From Rhodococcus sp. IEGM 1409 (GTDB taxonomy: Bacteria > Actinomycetota > Actinomycetes > Mycobacteriales > Mycobacteriaceae): DNA of 64,000 nt. The notes under the pieces are model-generated. The model was given only the letters and a program-made list of their open reading frames with translations, was not told the DNA's origin and did not search any database. The DNA is taken from the NCBI RefSeq assembly GCF_030056735.1, contig NZ_JASHKN010000002.1, positions 496,001 to 560,000 on the forward strand, read 5' to 3'. Below are positions 1 to 8,940 of this stretch, piece after piece. The position numbers and the translations under genes are program-made. The first letter of the stretch is position 1. Each line of letters starts with the position of its first letter.

Positions 1-127
1 TCACGCCAGGTTAGTGGTTCCGCGCGGCGGCGTTGCGGCTCGGCAACGCCGCTATCCTGCGGCAATAGGGTGACTGGGGGAAGATGGACATCAAGATCCA
101 CAATCCGGTCACGAGAGGTGCTGCACT
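1..127. other. Left edge, upstream of pfkA
   Basis: No complete gene is visible here. In related actinobacteria gatC and gatA lie directly upstream of pfkA, so the first few bases could be the tail of gatA or intergenic DNA; the window is too short to tell. The stretch ends with a GAGAGGTG ribosome-binding region before the pfkA ATG. Confidence 0.4.
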
Positions 128-1159
128 ATGCGAATCGGAATCCTCACGGGCGGCGGCGACTGCCCGGGCTTGAACGCGGTCATCCGTGCCGTCGTACGTA
201 CGTCGGCCGGTCGTTACGGCAGTACGGTGGTCGGATTCCGGGACGGCTGGCGAGGATTGCTCGAGGACCGCAAGGTTCCGCTCGACGCGGACGATCGCAT
301 CAACCGCATCCTCACCCGCGGCGGCACGATCCTCGGCACCGCTCGCGTGAACCCCGACAAACTTCGCGCGGGCCTCGATCAGATCAAGCAGACCCTCGAC
401 GACAACGGGATCGACGTCTTGATCCCGATCGGCGGCGAAGGCACACTGACCGCGGCCAGTTGGCTTTCCGAGAGCGGCGTGCCTGTGATCGGCGTGCCCA
501 AGACGATCGACAACGACATCGACTGCACCGACGTGACTTTCGGATTCGACACCGCCTTGGCTGTCGCCACCGATGCCATCGACAGACTCCACACCACGGC
601 CGAATCACACCAGCGGGTCATGCTCGTCGAGGTGATGGGCCGGCACGCTGGCTGGATCGCGCTGCAAGCCGGACTGGCGTCAGGGGCACACCTGACTCTG
701 GTTCCGGAACAGCCGTTCGACGTCGACGAGGTGTGCGCGATGGTCAAGAAGCGCTTCCAGCGCGGCGACTCCCACTTCATCTGCGTAGTGGCTGAAGGTG
801 CGATGCCCGATCCCGCATCGATGACTCTGCGCGAAGGTGGCATCGACGAGTTCGGCCACAAGATCTTCACCGGAGTCGCGCAGCAGCTCGGCAACGAGAT
901 CGAGCGTCGGATCGGCAAGGAAGTTCGCACCACCGTCCTCGGACACATTCAGCGCGGCGGCACCCCGACGCCGCACGACCGCATCCTCGCCACCCGCTTC
1001 GGCGTTCATGCCACGGACGCAGCTCACCGCGGAGATTTCGGTCAGATGGTCGCCTTGCACGGAACGTCCATCGACCTCGTTCCGCTCGCCGAGGCGACCC
1101 GCAAACTCAAGACGGTGCCCAAGGAGCGCTACGAGGAGGCAGCCGCATTCTTCGGCTGA
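128..1159 (+). CDS. pfkA: 6-phosphofructokinase, ATP-type group III
   Basis: Phosphorylates fructose 6-phosphate to fructose 1,6-bisphosphate in glycolysis. The 343-residue protein starts with the nucleotide-binding GGGDCPGLN motif near residue 8, followed by GGEGT near residue 100 and PKTIDND near residue 120, where the Asp is the catalytic base. The Gly in GGEGT, at the position that is Asp in pyrophosphate-dependent enzymes, points to ATP as donor, while the Lys of PKTIDND is shared with the PPi and mixed group; this combination is typical of actinobacterial group III ATP-PFKs. GAGAGGTG precedes the ATG at a normal distance. It lies 25 bp upstream of gatB, the order seen in mycobacteria (gatC-gatA-pfkA-gatB). 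Confidence 0.93.
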   Translation: MRIGILTGGGDCPGLNAVIRAVVRTSAGRYGSTVVGFRDGWRGLLEDRKVPLDADDRINRILTRGGTILGTARVNPDKLRAGLDQIKQTLDDNGIDVLIPIGGEGTLTAASWLSESGVPVIGVPKTIDNDIDCTDVTFGFDTALAVATDAIDRLHTTAESHQRVMLVEVMGRHAGWIALQAGLASGAHLTLVPEQPFDVDEVCAMVKKRFQRGDSHFICVVAEGAMPDPASMTLREGGIDEFGHKIFTGVAQQLGNEIERRIGKEVRTTVLGHIQRGGTPTPHDRILATRFGVHATDAAHRGDFGQMVALHGTSIDLVPLAEATRKLKTVPKERYEEAAAFFG

Positions 1160-1184
1160 GCCGCAGACGCATAAACTGATCACC

Positions 1185-2696
1185 ATGACTGCTGTCGATG
1201 CGCCCGACATCCTCGATTACGACGAAGTACTGACCAAGTACGAGCCTGTGATGGGTATGGAGGTGCACGTAGAACTCGGCACCGCGACCAAGATGTTCTG
1301 CCCGTGCCCCACCGAGTTCGGTGCCGAACCCAATACCCAGGTGTGCCCGGTCTGTCTGGGCATGCCCGGTTCGTTGCCGGTGGTGAACGCAGCTGCTGTC
1401 GAATCCGCGATCCGGATCGGCCTTGCGCTCAACTGCTCCATCACACCGTGGGGTCGATTCGCGCGTAAGAACTACTTCTACCCGGATCAGCCGAAGAACT
1501 ACCAGATCTCCCAGTACGACGAGCCGATCGCAACCGAGGGCTACCTCGACGTGATCCTCGACGACGGCACGACGTGGCGTGTCGACATCGAGCGCGCGCA
1601 CATGGAAGAGGACACCGGAAAGTCCCTCCATGTCGGCGGCGCTACCGGCCGTATCCACGGCGCCAGCCACTCGCTTCTCGACTACAACCGTGCGGGTGTG
1701 CCGCTGGTCGAGATCGTGACCAAGACCATCCACGGTGCCGGCGAGCGCGCTCCCGAGGTTGCCCGTGCCTACGTGACGGCGCTTCGTGATCTGCTGAAGT
1801 CCCTGGACGTCTCCGACGTGCGGATGGATCAGGGATCGATGCGCTGCGACGCCAACATCTCGCTGATGCCGATCGGCGCCACGGAACTCGGAACGCGTAC
1901 CGAGACCAAGAACGTCAACTCCCTCAAAAGCGTCGAGGTTGCGGTTCGCTACGAAATGCGCCGTCAGGCAGCAGTTCTCGACGCCGGCGGTGAGGTCATC
2001 CAGGAGACCCGCCACTTCCAGGAAGCCGACGGGACCACCGCCGCTGGGCGCCGTAAGGAAACGGCCGAGGACTACCGCTACTTCCCGGAGCCGGATCTCG
2101 AGCCTGTCGCCCCGAACGCCGAGTGGGTCGAAGAACTGCGCGGAACCTTGCCGGAGCTTCCCTGGATTCGCCGCGCGCGGATTCAGAAGGACTGGGGGAT
2201 CTCCGACGAGGTCATGCGCGACCTCGTCAACGCCGGTGCCATCGATCTGGTGATCGCGACTACCGAGGCCGGTGCTTCGCCCGAGGCAGCGCGGTCGTGG
2301 TGGCTGTCCTACCTGTCACAGCAGGCCAACACCCGCGGGGTCGAACTCGGTGCTTTGCCGATCACCCCGGTGCAGGTTGCGCAGGTCGTCGCTCTCATCG
2401 ACAGTGGCAAGCTCAACAACAAGGTCGCTCGCCAGGTCGTCGATCACGTCCTCGACGGCGAGGGTGACCCTGAGCAGGTTGTCGCGGCGCACCCGGAGTT
2501 GGTCGTCGAACGTGACGAAACCAAGCTCAAGGCAGCCGTCGACGAAGCGCTCGCAGCCAACCCCGACATCGCGGACAAGATTCGCAGTGGCAAGGTGCAG
2601 GCCGCCGGAAAGATCGTCGGCGACGTCATGAAGGCCACTCGCGGACAGGCAGACGCGGCACGGGTGAAGGAACTCGTCATCGAGGCGTGCAGCTAG
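1185..2696 (+). CDS. gatB: Aspartyl/glutamyl-tRNA amidotransferase subunit B
   Basis: Subunit B of the GatCAB amidotransferase, which converts Glu-tRNA(Gln), and in some species Asp-tRNA(Asn), to the amidated form. The 503-residue protein carries the GatB kinase-like core ([10 protein letters not shown] near residue 25, then CPCPTEFG and [12 protein letters not shown] with zinc-binding cysteines, then an RAGVPLVEI segment) and a C-terminal YqeY/GatB helical tail ending in a [10 protein letters not shown] motif. The reading frame stays open upstream into pfkA, but the ATG at 1185 is chosen because homology begins there. There is no Shine-Dalgarno; a TAAACT box lies exactly 7 nt before the ATG, so this start could also serve a leaderless transcript. 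gltX and the Gln/Glu tRNAs are also in this window. Confidence 0.95.
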   Translation: MTAVDAPDILDYDEVLTKYEPVMGMEVHVELGTATKMFCPCPTEFGAEPNTQVCPVCLGMPGSLPVVNAAAVESAIRIGLALNCSITPWGRFARKNYFYPDQPKNYQISQYDEPIATEGYLDVILDDGTTWRVDIERAHMEEDTGKSLHVGGATGRIHGASHSLLDYNRAGVPLVEIVTKTIHGAGERAPEVARAYVTALRDLLKSLDVSDVRMDQGSMRCDANISLMPIGATELGTRTETKNVNSLKSVEVAVRYEMRRQAAVLDAGGEVIQETRHFQEADGTTAAGRRKETAEDYRYFPEPDLEPVAPNAEWVEELRGTLPELPWIRRARIQKDWGISDEVMRDLVNAGAIDLVIATTEAGASPEAARSWWLSYLSQQANTRGVELGALPITPVQVAQVVALIDSGKLNNKVARQVVDHVLDGEGDPEQVVAAHPELVVERDETKLKAAVDEALAANPDIADKIRSGKVQAAGKIVGDVMKATRGQADAARVKELVIEACS

Positions 2697-2710
2697 TCCT
2701 CAGTAGCGAA

Positions 2711-2757
2711 CAATGATGCCCGGCCGAACTTCAATTCGGCCGGGCATCATTGTTTTT
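2711..2757. terminator. Bidirectional terminator between gatB and adh
   Basis: Perfect 18-bp inverted repeat (2711-2728 with 2735-2752), 6-nt loop, followed by TTTTT on the plus strand and by AAAAA-complement on the other side. It sits between two converging genes and should stop both. Confidence 0.93.
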
Positions 2758-2769
2758 CCCGCTGTCGTT

Positions 2770-3816
2770 TTACAGACCAGGGACCACAACCGCGCGGCCG
2801 TTGAGCGTTCCGGCGGCCAGTCGTCGATACGCTTCAGCTCCGTTGTCGAGACTGAACGTCTCCACCGCGATGTCGAAGATGCCGGCGTGGGCGAGGTCGA
2901 TCAATTCGATCAACTCGTTGCGGGCACCCCAGTAAGGAACGGTCACCGAAGCCTCGTAAGGACTTTGGAAGAACCCGACCTTGGCATGCGCCTGCCCGTC
3001 GCCGATCCCGACTATGGTGACGTCGGATCCGACGCCGGCGACAGCCATCGCGGTGTCGATGGTGGGCTGATAGCCGACGAAGTCGAGAACCAGTGCGGCG
3101 CCCTGACTTCCGGTGATCTTGCGGACGTTCTCGGCCGCGTCCTTGTCGGAGAGCACCACTTCGTGAGCGCCGACCTTGGTAGCCAGTTCGAGCTTGTCCG
3201 CGCTCACGTCGAGTGCGATGACCGTGGCTGCCGAGAGGTGGCGGAGGAGCTGAATGGCGACATGACCGAGACCACCGGTACCGATGACAACGGCGTACGA
3301 GCCTCCGCGAAGTTTCGGCAGAGAACGCTTGATCGCGTGATACGGGGTCAGGCCGGCGTCGGTCAGTGGCACTGTCTTGACCGGGTCGAGGTCACCGATC
3401 GGGACGAGGTGGCGAGGTGAATCGACGATCATGTACTCGGCCAACGCACCGGGTGCGCCTAGTCCGGGAGGGTTGATGCCGAGTTCTTTTGCGCGAGAAC
3501 AGTAGTTTTCCAGTCCCTGCGAGCAGTGCCAACAGTTGCCGCAACCCCAAGGCCCGTAGACGACGACATTGGTTCCGATGTCGAGTCCTTCGACGCCCTC
3601 GCCGACGGCTGCAACCCGGCCGGCGCCTTCGTGACCGAGAGTGAGCGGAAGGCCGTAGGTGTACTGCTCTTCGGGCAGGCTCATGATGAAGTCGTCCGAG
3701 TGGCAGACGCCGGCCGCGGTTACTTCCAGGAGCACTTCACCGGGACCGGGCTCGGGTTTGGGAATCTCCGTGAGTTCGGGTTCTGCGCCAATTCTCGTGT
3801 ATTGGATTGCCTTCAT
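2770..3816 (-). CDS. adh: Zinc-dependent secondary alcohol dehydrogenase
   Basis: NAD(H)-dependent medium-chain dehydrogenase interconverting secondary alcohols and ketones. The 348-residue protein has the catalytic zinc ligands in GVCHSDDF and GHEGAG, four structural-zinc cysteines in CGNCWHCSQGLENYC, and the Rossmann motif GTGGLGHV. The sequence agrees almost completely with the R. erythropolis ketone-reductase ADH and clearly with R. ruber ADH-A as I recall them; both are known for solvent-tolerant (S)-selective ketone reduction. The start is the ATG at 3816, which has AAAGGAG 7 nt upstream; an earlier in-frame codon adds nine residues without support. It is a single gene with its own terminator, convergent to gatB; whether it is inducible cannot be read from the sequence. 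Confidence 0.93.
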   Translation of the reverse strand: MKAIQYTRIGAEPELTEIPKPEPGPGEVLLEVTAAGVCHSDDFIMSLPEEQYTYGLPLTLGHEGAGRVAAVGEGVEGLDIGTNVVVYGPWGCGNCWHCSQGLENYCSRAKELGINPPGLGAPGALAEYMIVDSPRHLVPIGDLDPVKTVPLTDAGLTPYHAIKRSLPKLRGGSYAVVIGTGGLGHVAIQLLRHLSAATVIALDVSADKLELATKVGAHEVVLSDKDAAENVRKITGSQGAALVLDFVGYQPTIDTAMAVAGVGSDVTIVGIGDGQAHAKVGFFQSPYEASVTVPYWGARNELIELIDLAHAGIFDIAVETFSLDNGAEAYRRLAAGTLNGRAVVVPGL

Positions 3817-3876
3817 TCCGACTCCTTTGTCGTGGTTGGCCAACCGGTCCTGGAAGTGCGTGTGGAGATCAGAGGC

Positions 3877-5007
3877 TCAGTCGATCCCGCCACTGCCACT
3901 CGGCATGGGGATCTTGACCACCTTGTCGTCGTTCGGTCCCGGTTCGCCCGCGGTCTTGTTGATCGTGCTCGCCCACATCAAACCGTCGGATCCGAGTGCC
4001 AAACCGCCCAATTGGCCGTACGTGTCCTTCGCCACTGCCGACGGCGCGGTCGTAACTGCTCCTGTTCCGGGGTCGGCAGCCAACGCCGAGATCGCTTTGC
4101 CGGCCCCCAGCGCGACAGCTACCACTCCCTGCGCCGCAATGCACCCTCCGACGCCGGGTCGGTCAGGCCACGTCCAAGCGGGGGACGTCACTGTGCCGTC
4201 GGAGCCGACACGTTGGAGGCGATCCTCGAGAGTGGTTCGGTCGGTGACCCACGTCGCGACACCGGGATCCACGCACACGCCGCCGCCGTTCCCGATTCCG
4301 GACAGAACAACTTCCGGGCGAGGCGGCGCTGCGTTGGGTGTCAACGATCGCACTCGCAACAGTTTCCCCGCCAACGAGCCGGGATCCTGAGCAACCGCAG
4401 GGTTTCCGGTATCCCCCGTCAGGACCATGAGCTGGTCCGGTGCCGCGAATTCCAGTGACCCGCCGTTGCCACTCGCGCCGCGCGGAATTCCACCGAGGAC
4501 TTCCTTGGCGGTGTCGCCCGGCGCGATACGGACCACCCGGTTGTCGGTTCCGGTGGTGACGTAGGCATAAATCAGGTTGTCTTCGACAAATGTGGGGGAG
4601 AGGGCGATGTCGAGCAGTCCGCCGTCGCCGCTGCCGTCGACGTCGATCTTGGCAACCTCGACGGGCGTCGTGTTGGGCGCCACCTGCATGATTCGGCCGG
4701 TCCGACGTTCGGCGACCAACCCCGAGTTCCCGTCCGGGAGTGTGACGAGCCCACCCGTGGTGTCGAGACAGGTTGCGATCACGGCAGTGTCGGCGTCCTG
4801 ACACGGTCCGAGCGGGCCGGTACGCGGCGCCGGCGGCGTGGTCGAGGGCGGCGGATTCTCCGGCTGCACTTCGGCGCTGGCCTGGTTGGTCGGCTCGGGT
4901 GTGAACGGCGAGGCGGTCGATTCGTCGAAGTCGGCGCAACCTGCGAGCAACGATGTCCCGAGCATCAGAGCCAGTGCGCCCAGCGCTGCATGCCTACCCG
5001 TAGTCAT
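3877..5007 (-). CDS. lppZ: LppZ-like lipoprotein, sorbosone-dehydrogenase-type beta-propeller
   Basis: Exported lipoprotein of 376 residues. A signal peptide with the lipobox LLAGC puts the lipidated cysteine at residue 24; a Pro/Thr-rich linker of about 50 residues follows, then a propeller of the glucose/sorbosone dehydrogenase family with short repeated LPDGN, VDGSGDGGLLDIALSP and GNGGSLEF segments. The family can bind PQQ, but neither substrate nor cofactor use is certain here. It is divergent from the DoxX gene across about 90 bp, the arrangement of lppZ and Rv3005c in M. tuberculosis. The reading frame is open far upstream, but the ATG at 5007 is fixed by the signal peptide. A surface redox or sensing role is only inferred. 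Confidence 0.82.
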   Translation of the reverse strand: MTTGRHAALGALALMLGTSLLAGCADFDESTASPFTPEPTNQASAEVQPENPPPSTTPPAPRTGPLGPCQDADTAVIATCLDTTGGLVTLPDGNSGLVAERRTGRIMQVAPNTTPVEVAKIDVDGSGDGGLLDIALSPTFVEDNLIYAYVTTGTDNRVVRIAPGDTAKEVLGGIPRGASGNGGSLEFAAPDQLMVLTGDTGNPAVAQDPGSLAGKLLRVRSLTPNAAPPRPEVVLSGIGNGGGVCVDPGVATWVTDRTTLEDRLQRVGSDGTVTSPAWTWPDRPGVGGCIAAQGVVAVALGAGKAISALAADPGTGAVTTAPSAVAKDTYGQLGGLALGSDGLMWASTINKTAGEPGPNDDKVVKIPMPSGSGGID

Positions 5008-5097
5008 GCCCAAGACGTTACGTAACCCACGGTCGATGCCGCCACGCCGGACCAAGGTTCCCCGTCGAGTCCGTGAATCGGTCATAGGCTCACCTAC

Positions 5098-5940
5098 GTG
5101 ACTGACGAGCGAAAAGATCCCAGCGTGTTGTCGGATGCGGACAAGCCGGCGGGCAATGTGTCCAGTCCGTATGATTCGCCCACCGAACAATTTCCGACGG
5201 TGAGCGCCAAGAATCCGTTGCCGCGTACCGACGACGATCTTGATTTCGGTTCCACGAACGCCAATTCCCTCACCGAACAGATACCGACGTATCGAGCACC
5301 GGGCGCGGATCAGCCGACAGTGGCTCTCGAGCGTGAGACGGCGTACGACGCTCCGATCGCCGCCGTCCCCACGGCCGAAGCGGTGGCAGGTACAACGGTG
5401 GCAGGTACAACTGAGGCTCCGCGGAGTCGAGGCACTCTCGACCTCGGCTTGCTTGCCCTGCGGTTGGCCGTCGGCGGAACTGCGTTGGTGCACGGTCTGC
5501 AGAAGTTGACCGGTATCTGGAACGGGCCGGGTCTGGGCGGGTTCGAGACGATGCTGGCGGATGCCGGGTTCCAGCAGGCGAAGTGGATGGCGATACTCGG
5601 CGCCGTCGGTGAGGTCGCGGGTGGCGCGCTCCTCATCCTCGGGTTGCTGACTCCCGTTGCGGCAGCGTCGGTTCTGGCCGTGATGATCAATGCGTGGGCG
5701 CTGCGTCAGGCGAGCGCCCCTGGTCTCGAGTACTTCGCCCCGGCCGGTACCGAGTACGAGATGCTGCTGGGAATCTGCGCCGGCGTCATCATCTTGACGG
5801 GTCCTGGCCGTATCGCACTGGATGGTCGTCGGGGCTGGGCCACCCGCCCGTTTGTCGGGTCGCTCGTGGTCTTGATTCTCGGCATCGCTGCCGGCGTCTG
5901 CACCTGGATCTTCCTGAACGGTGCCAATCCGCTCATCTGA
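5098..5940 (+). CDS. DoxX-family membrane protein
   Basis: Integral membrane protein of 280 residues. The first 110 or so are hydrophilic and probably disordered, with related TEQFPT and TEQIPT segments and a tandem VAGTT pair; the rest is a four-helix DoxX domain (RLAVGGTALVHGLQKL, GEVAGGALLILGLL, then two more helices). In M. tuberculosis the DoxX protein Rv3005c was reported in a membrane complex with SodA and the thiosulfate sulfurtransferase SseA that resists oxidative stress, so a similar job is plausible. The GTG start has no Shine-Dalgarno but a TAGGCT box 7 nt upstream, consistent with a leaderless mRNA. The N-terminal repeat is a perfect 15-bp DNA duplication at 5381-5410. Confidence 0.85.
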   Translation: MTDERKDPSVLSDADKPAGNVSSPYDSPTEQFPTVSAKNPLPRTDDDLDFGSTNANSLTEQIPTYRAPGADQPTVALERETAYDAPIAAVPTAEAVAGTTVAGTTEAPRSRGTLDLGLLALRLAVGGTALVHGLQKLTGIWNGPGLGGFETMLADAGFQQAKWMAILGAVGEVAGGALLILGLLTPVAAASVLAVMINAWALRQASAPGLEYFAPAGTEYEMLLGICAGVIILTGPGRIALDGRRGWATRPFVGSLVVLILGIAAGVCTWIFLNGANPLI

Positions 5941-5953
5941 AACTCGCGCAACC

Positions 5954-6000
5954 ACAAACGAACCGCCGCCTTCCGAATCGGAAGGCGGCGGTTCGTTTGT
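5954..6000. terminator. Convergent-gene terminator after doxX and permease
   Basis: Inverted repeat of about 21 bp (5954-5974 with 5980-6000) with a short loop, between the stop of the DoxX gene and the stop of the permease gene on the other strand. The outer arms carry the AAAC/GTTT bases that give short U-rich ends both ways. Confidence 0.85.
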
Positions 6001-6006
6001 GAAGGA

Positions 6007-7542
6007 TCAGTCCTTGACGAGTACCGGGTCGGCATTCGCAGACGGGATGGCTGTTCCGTCCTTGAGCTTGCGACCGAGGACCGACTTGCGGTGTCCGTAC
6101 GCGAAGTACACGACAACACCGATGGCCATCCAGACGAGGAATCGGATCCAGGTCTCGACCGAGAGGTTGAGCATCAGCCAACCACAGGCGAGCACGGCGA
6201 CGATCGGAACGAAGGGAACCAGCGGGACGCGGAATCCGCGCGGCAGGTCGGGGCGGGTGCGGCGCAGGACGATAACGCCGACGCAGACCAGGACGAATGC
6301 GAAGAGCGTGCCGATGTTGACCATCTCTTCGAGCGTTCCCATGGGGAAGAAGGCCGCCAGGACAGCAACGATGCCGCCGACGATCAGCGTGATGCGTATC
6401 GGGATGCCCTTGGCATTGGTCTTGGCCAGGCTGCGCGGCATGAGACCGTCACGGGACATGGCGAACAGGACGCGGGTCTGGCCGAGCATCATGACCATGA
6501 CGACTGTTGTCAGGCCGGCCAGGCCACCGAAGTTGATGGCAGTCTGTGCCCAACCGATTCCGTTTGCCTCGAATGCGGTAGCAAGCGTGGCGCTGGAATC
6601 GCCGACCAGCGGGCTGCCGTCCTTGAGTTCGGTGTACTTGACCATGCCAGTCAGGACGAGTGTGACGGCAACATAGAGCACGGTGACGATGGCGAGCGAG
6701 CCGAAGATTCCGCGCGGCAACGACTTCTGCGGGTTCTTGGTTTCCTCGGCCGTGGTCGCAACGACGTCGAATCCGATGAATGCGAAGAACACGAGGCTGG
6801 CTGCGGCGAGCAATCCGTATGCGCCGTAGCTGCTTCCGCCGGCACCGGTCAGCCAGGAGAACAATGTCTGGTGGATTCCGCTGGCAGAGCTCTCGGACCC
6901 CTCGGACGGCGGGATGAACGGGGAGTAGTTCTCCCTCTTGACGTAGAACGCGCCGACGACGATGACGAGCAGTACTACCGCGATCTTGATTGCGGTGATG
7001 ACAGCGGAGACTCGCGAGGAAACTTTGGTGCCGATCGCGAGGATCAGCGTGATCACTCCGATGATGAGCAGTGCGCCCCAGTCGAAGCTGATCGATCCGA
7101 TGTGCGCGGTGGTACTGCCGCTGGCACCGATGACGTTGCCGAGATAGAGCGACCAACCCTTGCCGACAACAGCGGAGGCGAGTGCGAACTCGAGGATGAG
7201 GTCCCAGCCGATGATCCAGGCCGCGAACTCACCGAACGTCGCGTAGGAGAAGGTGTATGCGCTGCCGGCGACCGGAACAGTGGAGGCGAACTCCGCATAA
7301 CACAGTGCGGCAAGGCCACAGGCGATGGCAGCGAGAACGAATGCCAGTGAAATGGAGGGTCCTGCGACATTGCCTGCGGTTCGAGCAGTCAGCGTGAAGA
7401 TGCCTGCGCCGATGACGACGGCGACTCCGAATACCGTGAGGTCCTTCGCGGTCAGTTCCTTCTTGAGCTTTGTCTCAGGCTCGTCGGTGTCCGCGATCGA
7501 TTGCTCGACGGATTTGGTGCGCCATATGCCGACTCCGGGCAT
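6007..7542 (-). CDS. APC-family cationic amino acid permease
   Basis: Membrane transporter of 511 residues with a hydropathy pattern of 12 or more helices and the amino acid-polyamine-organocation family pattern: GVAVVIGAGIFTLTA in the first helix, then CYAEFASTVPVAGSAYTF. It most resembles the cationic amino acid transporter branch (arginine/lysine/ornithine type), but the substrate cannot be assigned from sequence. The ATG at 7542 follows AAGGAG at 7 nt; the open frame continues upstream without a usable start. It is a single gene, upstream of and divergent from the radical SAM cassette, and in M. tuberculosis it is not at this place. Confidence 0.88.
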   Translation of the reverse strand: MPGVGIWRTKSVEQSIADTDEPETKLKKELTAKDLTVFGVAVVIGAGIFTLTARTAGNVAGPSISLAFVLAAIACGLAALCYAEFASTVPVAGSAYTFSYATFGEFAAWIIGWDLILEFALASAVVGKGWSLYLGNVIGASGSTTAHIGSISFDWGALLIIGVITLILAIGTKVSSRVSAVITAIKIAVVLLVIVVGAFYVKRENYSPFIPPSEGSESSASGIHQTLFSWLTGAGGSSYGAYGLLAAASLVFFAFIGFDVVATTAEETKNPQKSLPRGIFGSLAIVTVLYVAVTLVLTGMVKYTELKDGSPLVGDSSATLATAFEANGIGWAQTAINFGGLAGLTTVVMVMMLGQTRVLFAMSRDGLMPRSLAKTNAKGIPIRITLIVGGIVAVLAAFFPMGTLEEMVNIGTLFAFVLVCVGVIVLRRTRPDLPRGFRVPLVPFVPIVAVLACGWLMLNLSVETWIRFLVWMAIGVVVYFAYGHRKSVLGRKLKDGTAIPSANADPVLVKD

Positions 7543-7979
7543 GTATTGCTCCTTGGTTGTTCCCCGTCGACCTTGTGGGTGACGGGCGGTGGCTGACTGT
7601 CGTCGTTGTGATGTGCGTCTCAGCGACCTGATGAGGGAACCACTGGTGAGCGCTGTGTGCAAGTCAGCTCGCGCGAACTGACCGAAATGATCACCTGACT
7701 GAAAGTCATCCCCCCTCATGTATCTGAATTGATCAGCTGGTGTCTGGAACCCTACGTCCAAGTGAATTCGCTCACGAGCCGGACGCGCCATTCTGTCTGA
7801 AATGTCTGATAGCTCATATCGTTCCGTTCGGTTGCTCCGCGTGTCGCGCAGTGGTTCGGTAACCCAGTGGTTCAGGAACTCATTCAGTACCTGTCGGTCG
7901 GTCTTGCTATCAATGAGTTCTCAACCGCCGTGTGTGATCAACCGCCGCGCTCGCGGTACCCGACCTGAAGGAGATCGTG
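7543..7979. promoter_or_regulatory. 437-bp divergent intergenic region
   Basis: Separates the permease from the five-gene cassette and must hold promoters for both. Two TGATCA sites about 37 bp apart (7688 and 7725 area) are visible, but no clear operator, hairpin or RNA motif. An open frame from 7802 has no ribosome-binding site and runs on into the LRR gene in another frame, so it is not called. AAGGAG at 7968-7973 serves the LRR gene. Confidence 0.5.
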
Positions 7980-8930
7980 ATGATCCAGGCCCACCTCGAC
8001 ACCTTGCACGGACTGCCGGCCTTCGACTTTCCGGCGCCGGACGAGGCCGAGCCGTTGCCGGCCGCAGACGCCGTGGCGTGGCGCATCTCGGTCGAACCGT
8101 ACGACGACGACCCGGAAGAGTTTTCCGATGCCTGGGCGCGATTCGTCGAGACGGTGGACCTGTCGGCGGTGAAGGCACTGATCATCGGCCAGTGGGGTGA
8201 GTCGTACGAGGTCGATTCGTCGTCGATCGTGGATCTGGTTGTCGAGCAACGTCACCGGCTCACGGCACTGCGTGCAGTATTTCTCGCGGACATCACGCAG
8301 GAGCAGCAGGAGATTTCCTGGATCCAACAATCCGACGTCACTCCCGTGCTGGGGGCGTTTCCGGAGTTGGTCGAATTCGGGATCCGTGGCGGCACCGAAT
8401 TGAAGTTCCCGGAAACCAGTCATGCTTCGCTACGACGATTGACCATCGAAGCGGGCGGCGTGCCCGCCGCAGTCGTCCGCGGTGTGTCTTCCAGCGATTT
8501 TCCTTCGCTCGAGTTTCTCGACCTGTGGCTCGGAACCGGTAATTACGGAGGAGATTCGACTGTCGAGGACCTTGCGCTCATTCTCGGCGGCGCAAAACTA
8601 CCGTCGTTGCGGCACTTGGGGCTACGGAACAGCGAGATCGAGGACGCCATTGCTGCGGCGATAGTCGACGCTCCCATTCTTCGTCAGTTGACCACGTTGG
8701 ATCTCTCCATGGGCACGCTCTCCGACGAAGGTGCAACGGCCTTGTTGGGCAGCCGATCGATCTCGCACCTCGAGTTCCTCGACCTGCACTACCACTTTCT
8801 CAGCGACGCTACGGTTGCCGAGTTGGCTCGCCACTGCGCCGAACTGGGAGTACGGGTTGATCTCGCCGATCAGACCACGCCGGATGCGTACGACGGCGAA
8901 GCCTGGCGATATGTTGCCGTCTCCGAGTAA
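7980..8930 (+). CDS. STM4015-family leucine-rich-repeat protein
   Basis: First gene of the five-gene cassette, 316 residues, probably cytoplasmic since no signal or membrane segment is seen. From about residue 100 it shows degenerate leucine-rich repeats (LRAVFLADI, LVEFGIRGG, LRRLTIEAG, LEFLDLWLG, LRHLGLRNS, LTTLDLSMG, LEFLDLHYH), each about 25 residues; the N-terminus has the family-typical HGLPAFDF and the C-terminus ends in a compact WRYVAVSE. LRR proteins of this kind usually bind other proteins; here it could be a scaffold, a receptor or the substrate of the enzymes that follow. ATG 7980 is preferred over GTG 7977 because AAGGAG is then 6 nt away. No biochemical function is known to me. 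Confidence 0.88.
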   Translation: MIQAHLDTLHGLPAFDFPAPDEAEPLPAADAVAWRISVEPYDDDPEEFSDAWARFVETVDLSAVKALIIGQWGESYEVDSSSIVDLVVEQRHRLTALRAVFLADITQEQQEISWIQQSDVTPVLGAFPELVEFGIRGGTELKFPETSHASLRRLTIEAGGVPAAVVRGVSSSDFPSLEFLDLWLGTGNYGGDSTVEDLALILGGAKLPSLRHLGLRNSEIEDAIAAAIVDAPILRQLTTLDLSMGTLSDEGATALLGSRSISHLEFLDLHYHFLSDATVAELARHCAELGVRVDLADQTTPDAYDGEAWRYVAVSE

Positions 8931-8940
8931 TCCGGCAGTC

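Noticed and set aside
5008-5955. N-terminal extension of the LppZ-like protein to 692 residues
   Set aside because: It would cover the divergent DoxX gene and place the signal peptide in mid-protein.
6091-7350. 419-codon acidic frame opposite the permease
   Set aside because: Very Asp/Glu/Gly-rich antisense frame of a hydrophobic protein, a typical artefact.
7802-8200. Possible precursor-peptide gene upstream of the radical SAM cassette
   Set aside because: No ribosome-binding site, and most of it overlaps the LRR gene in another frame; no Cys/Gly-rich core pattern.
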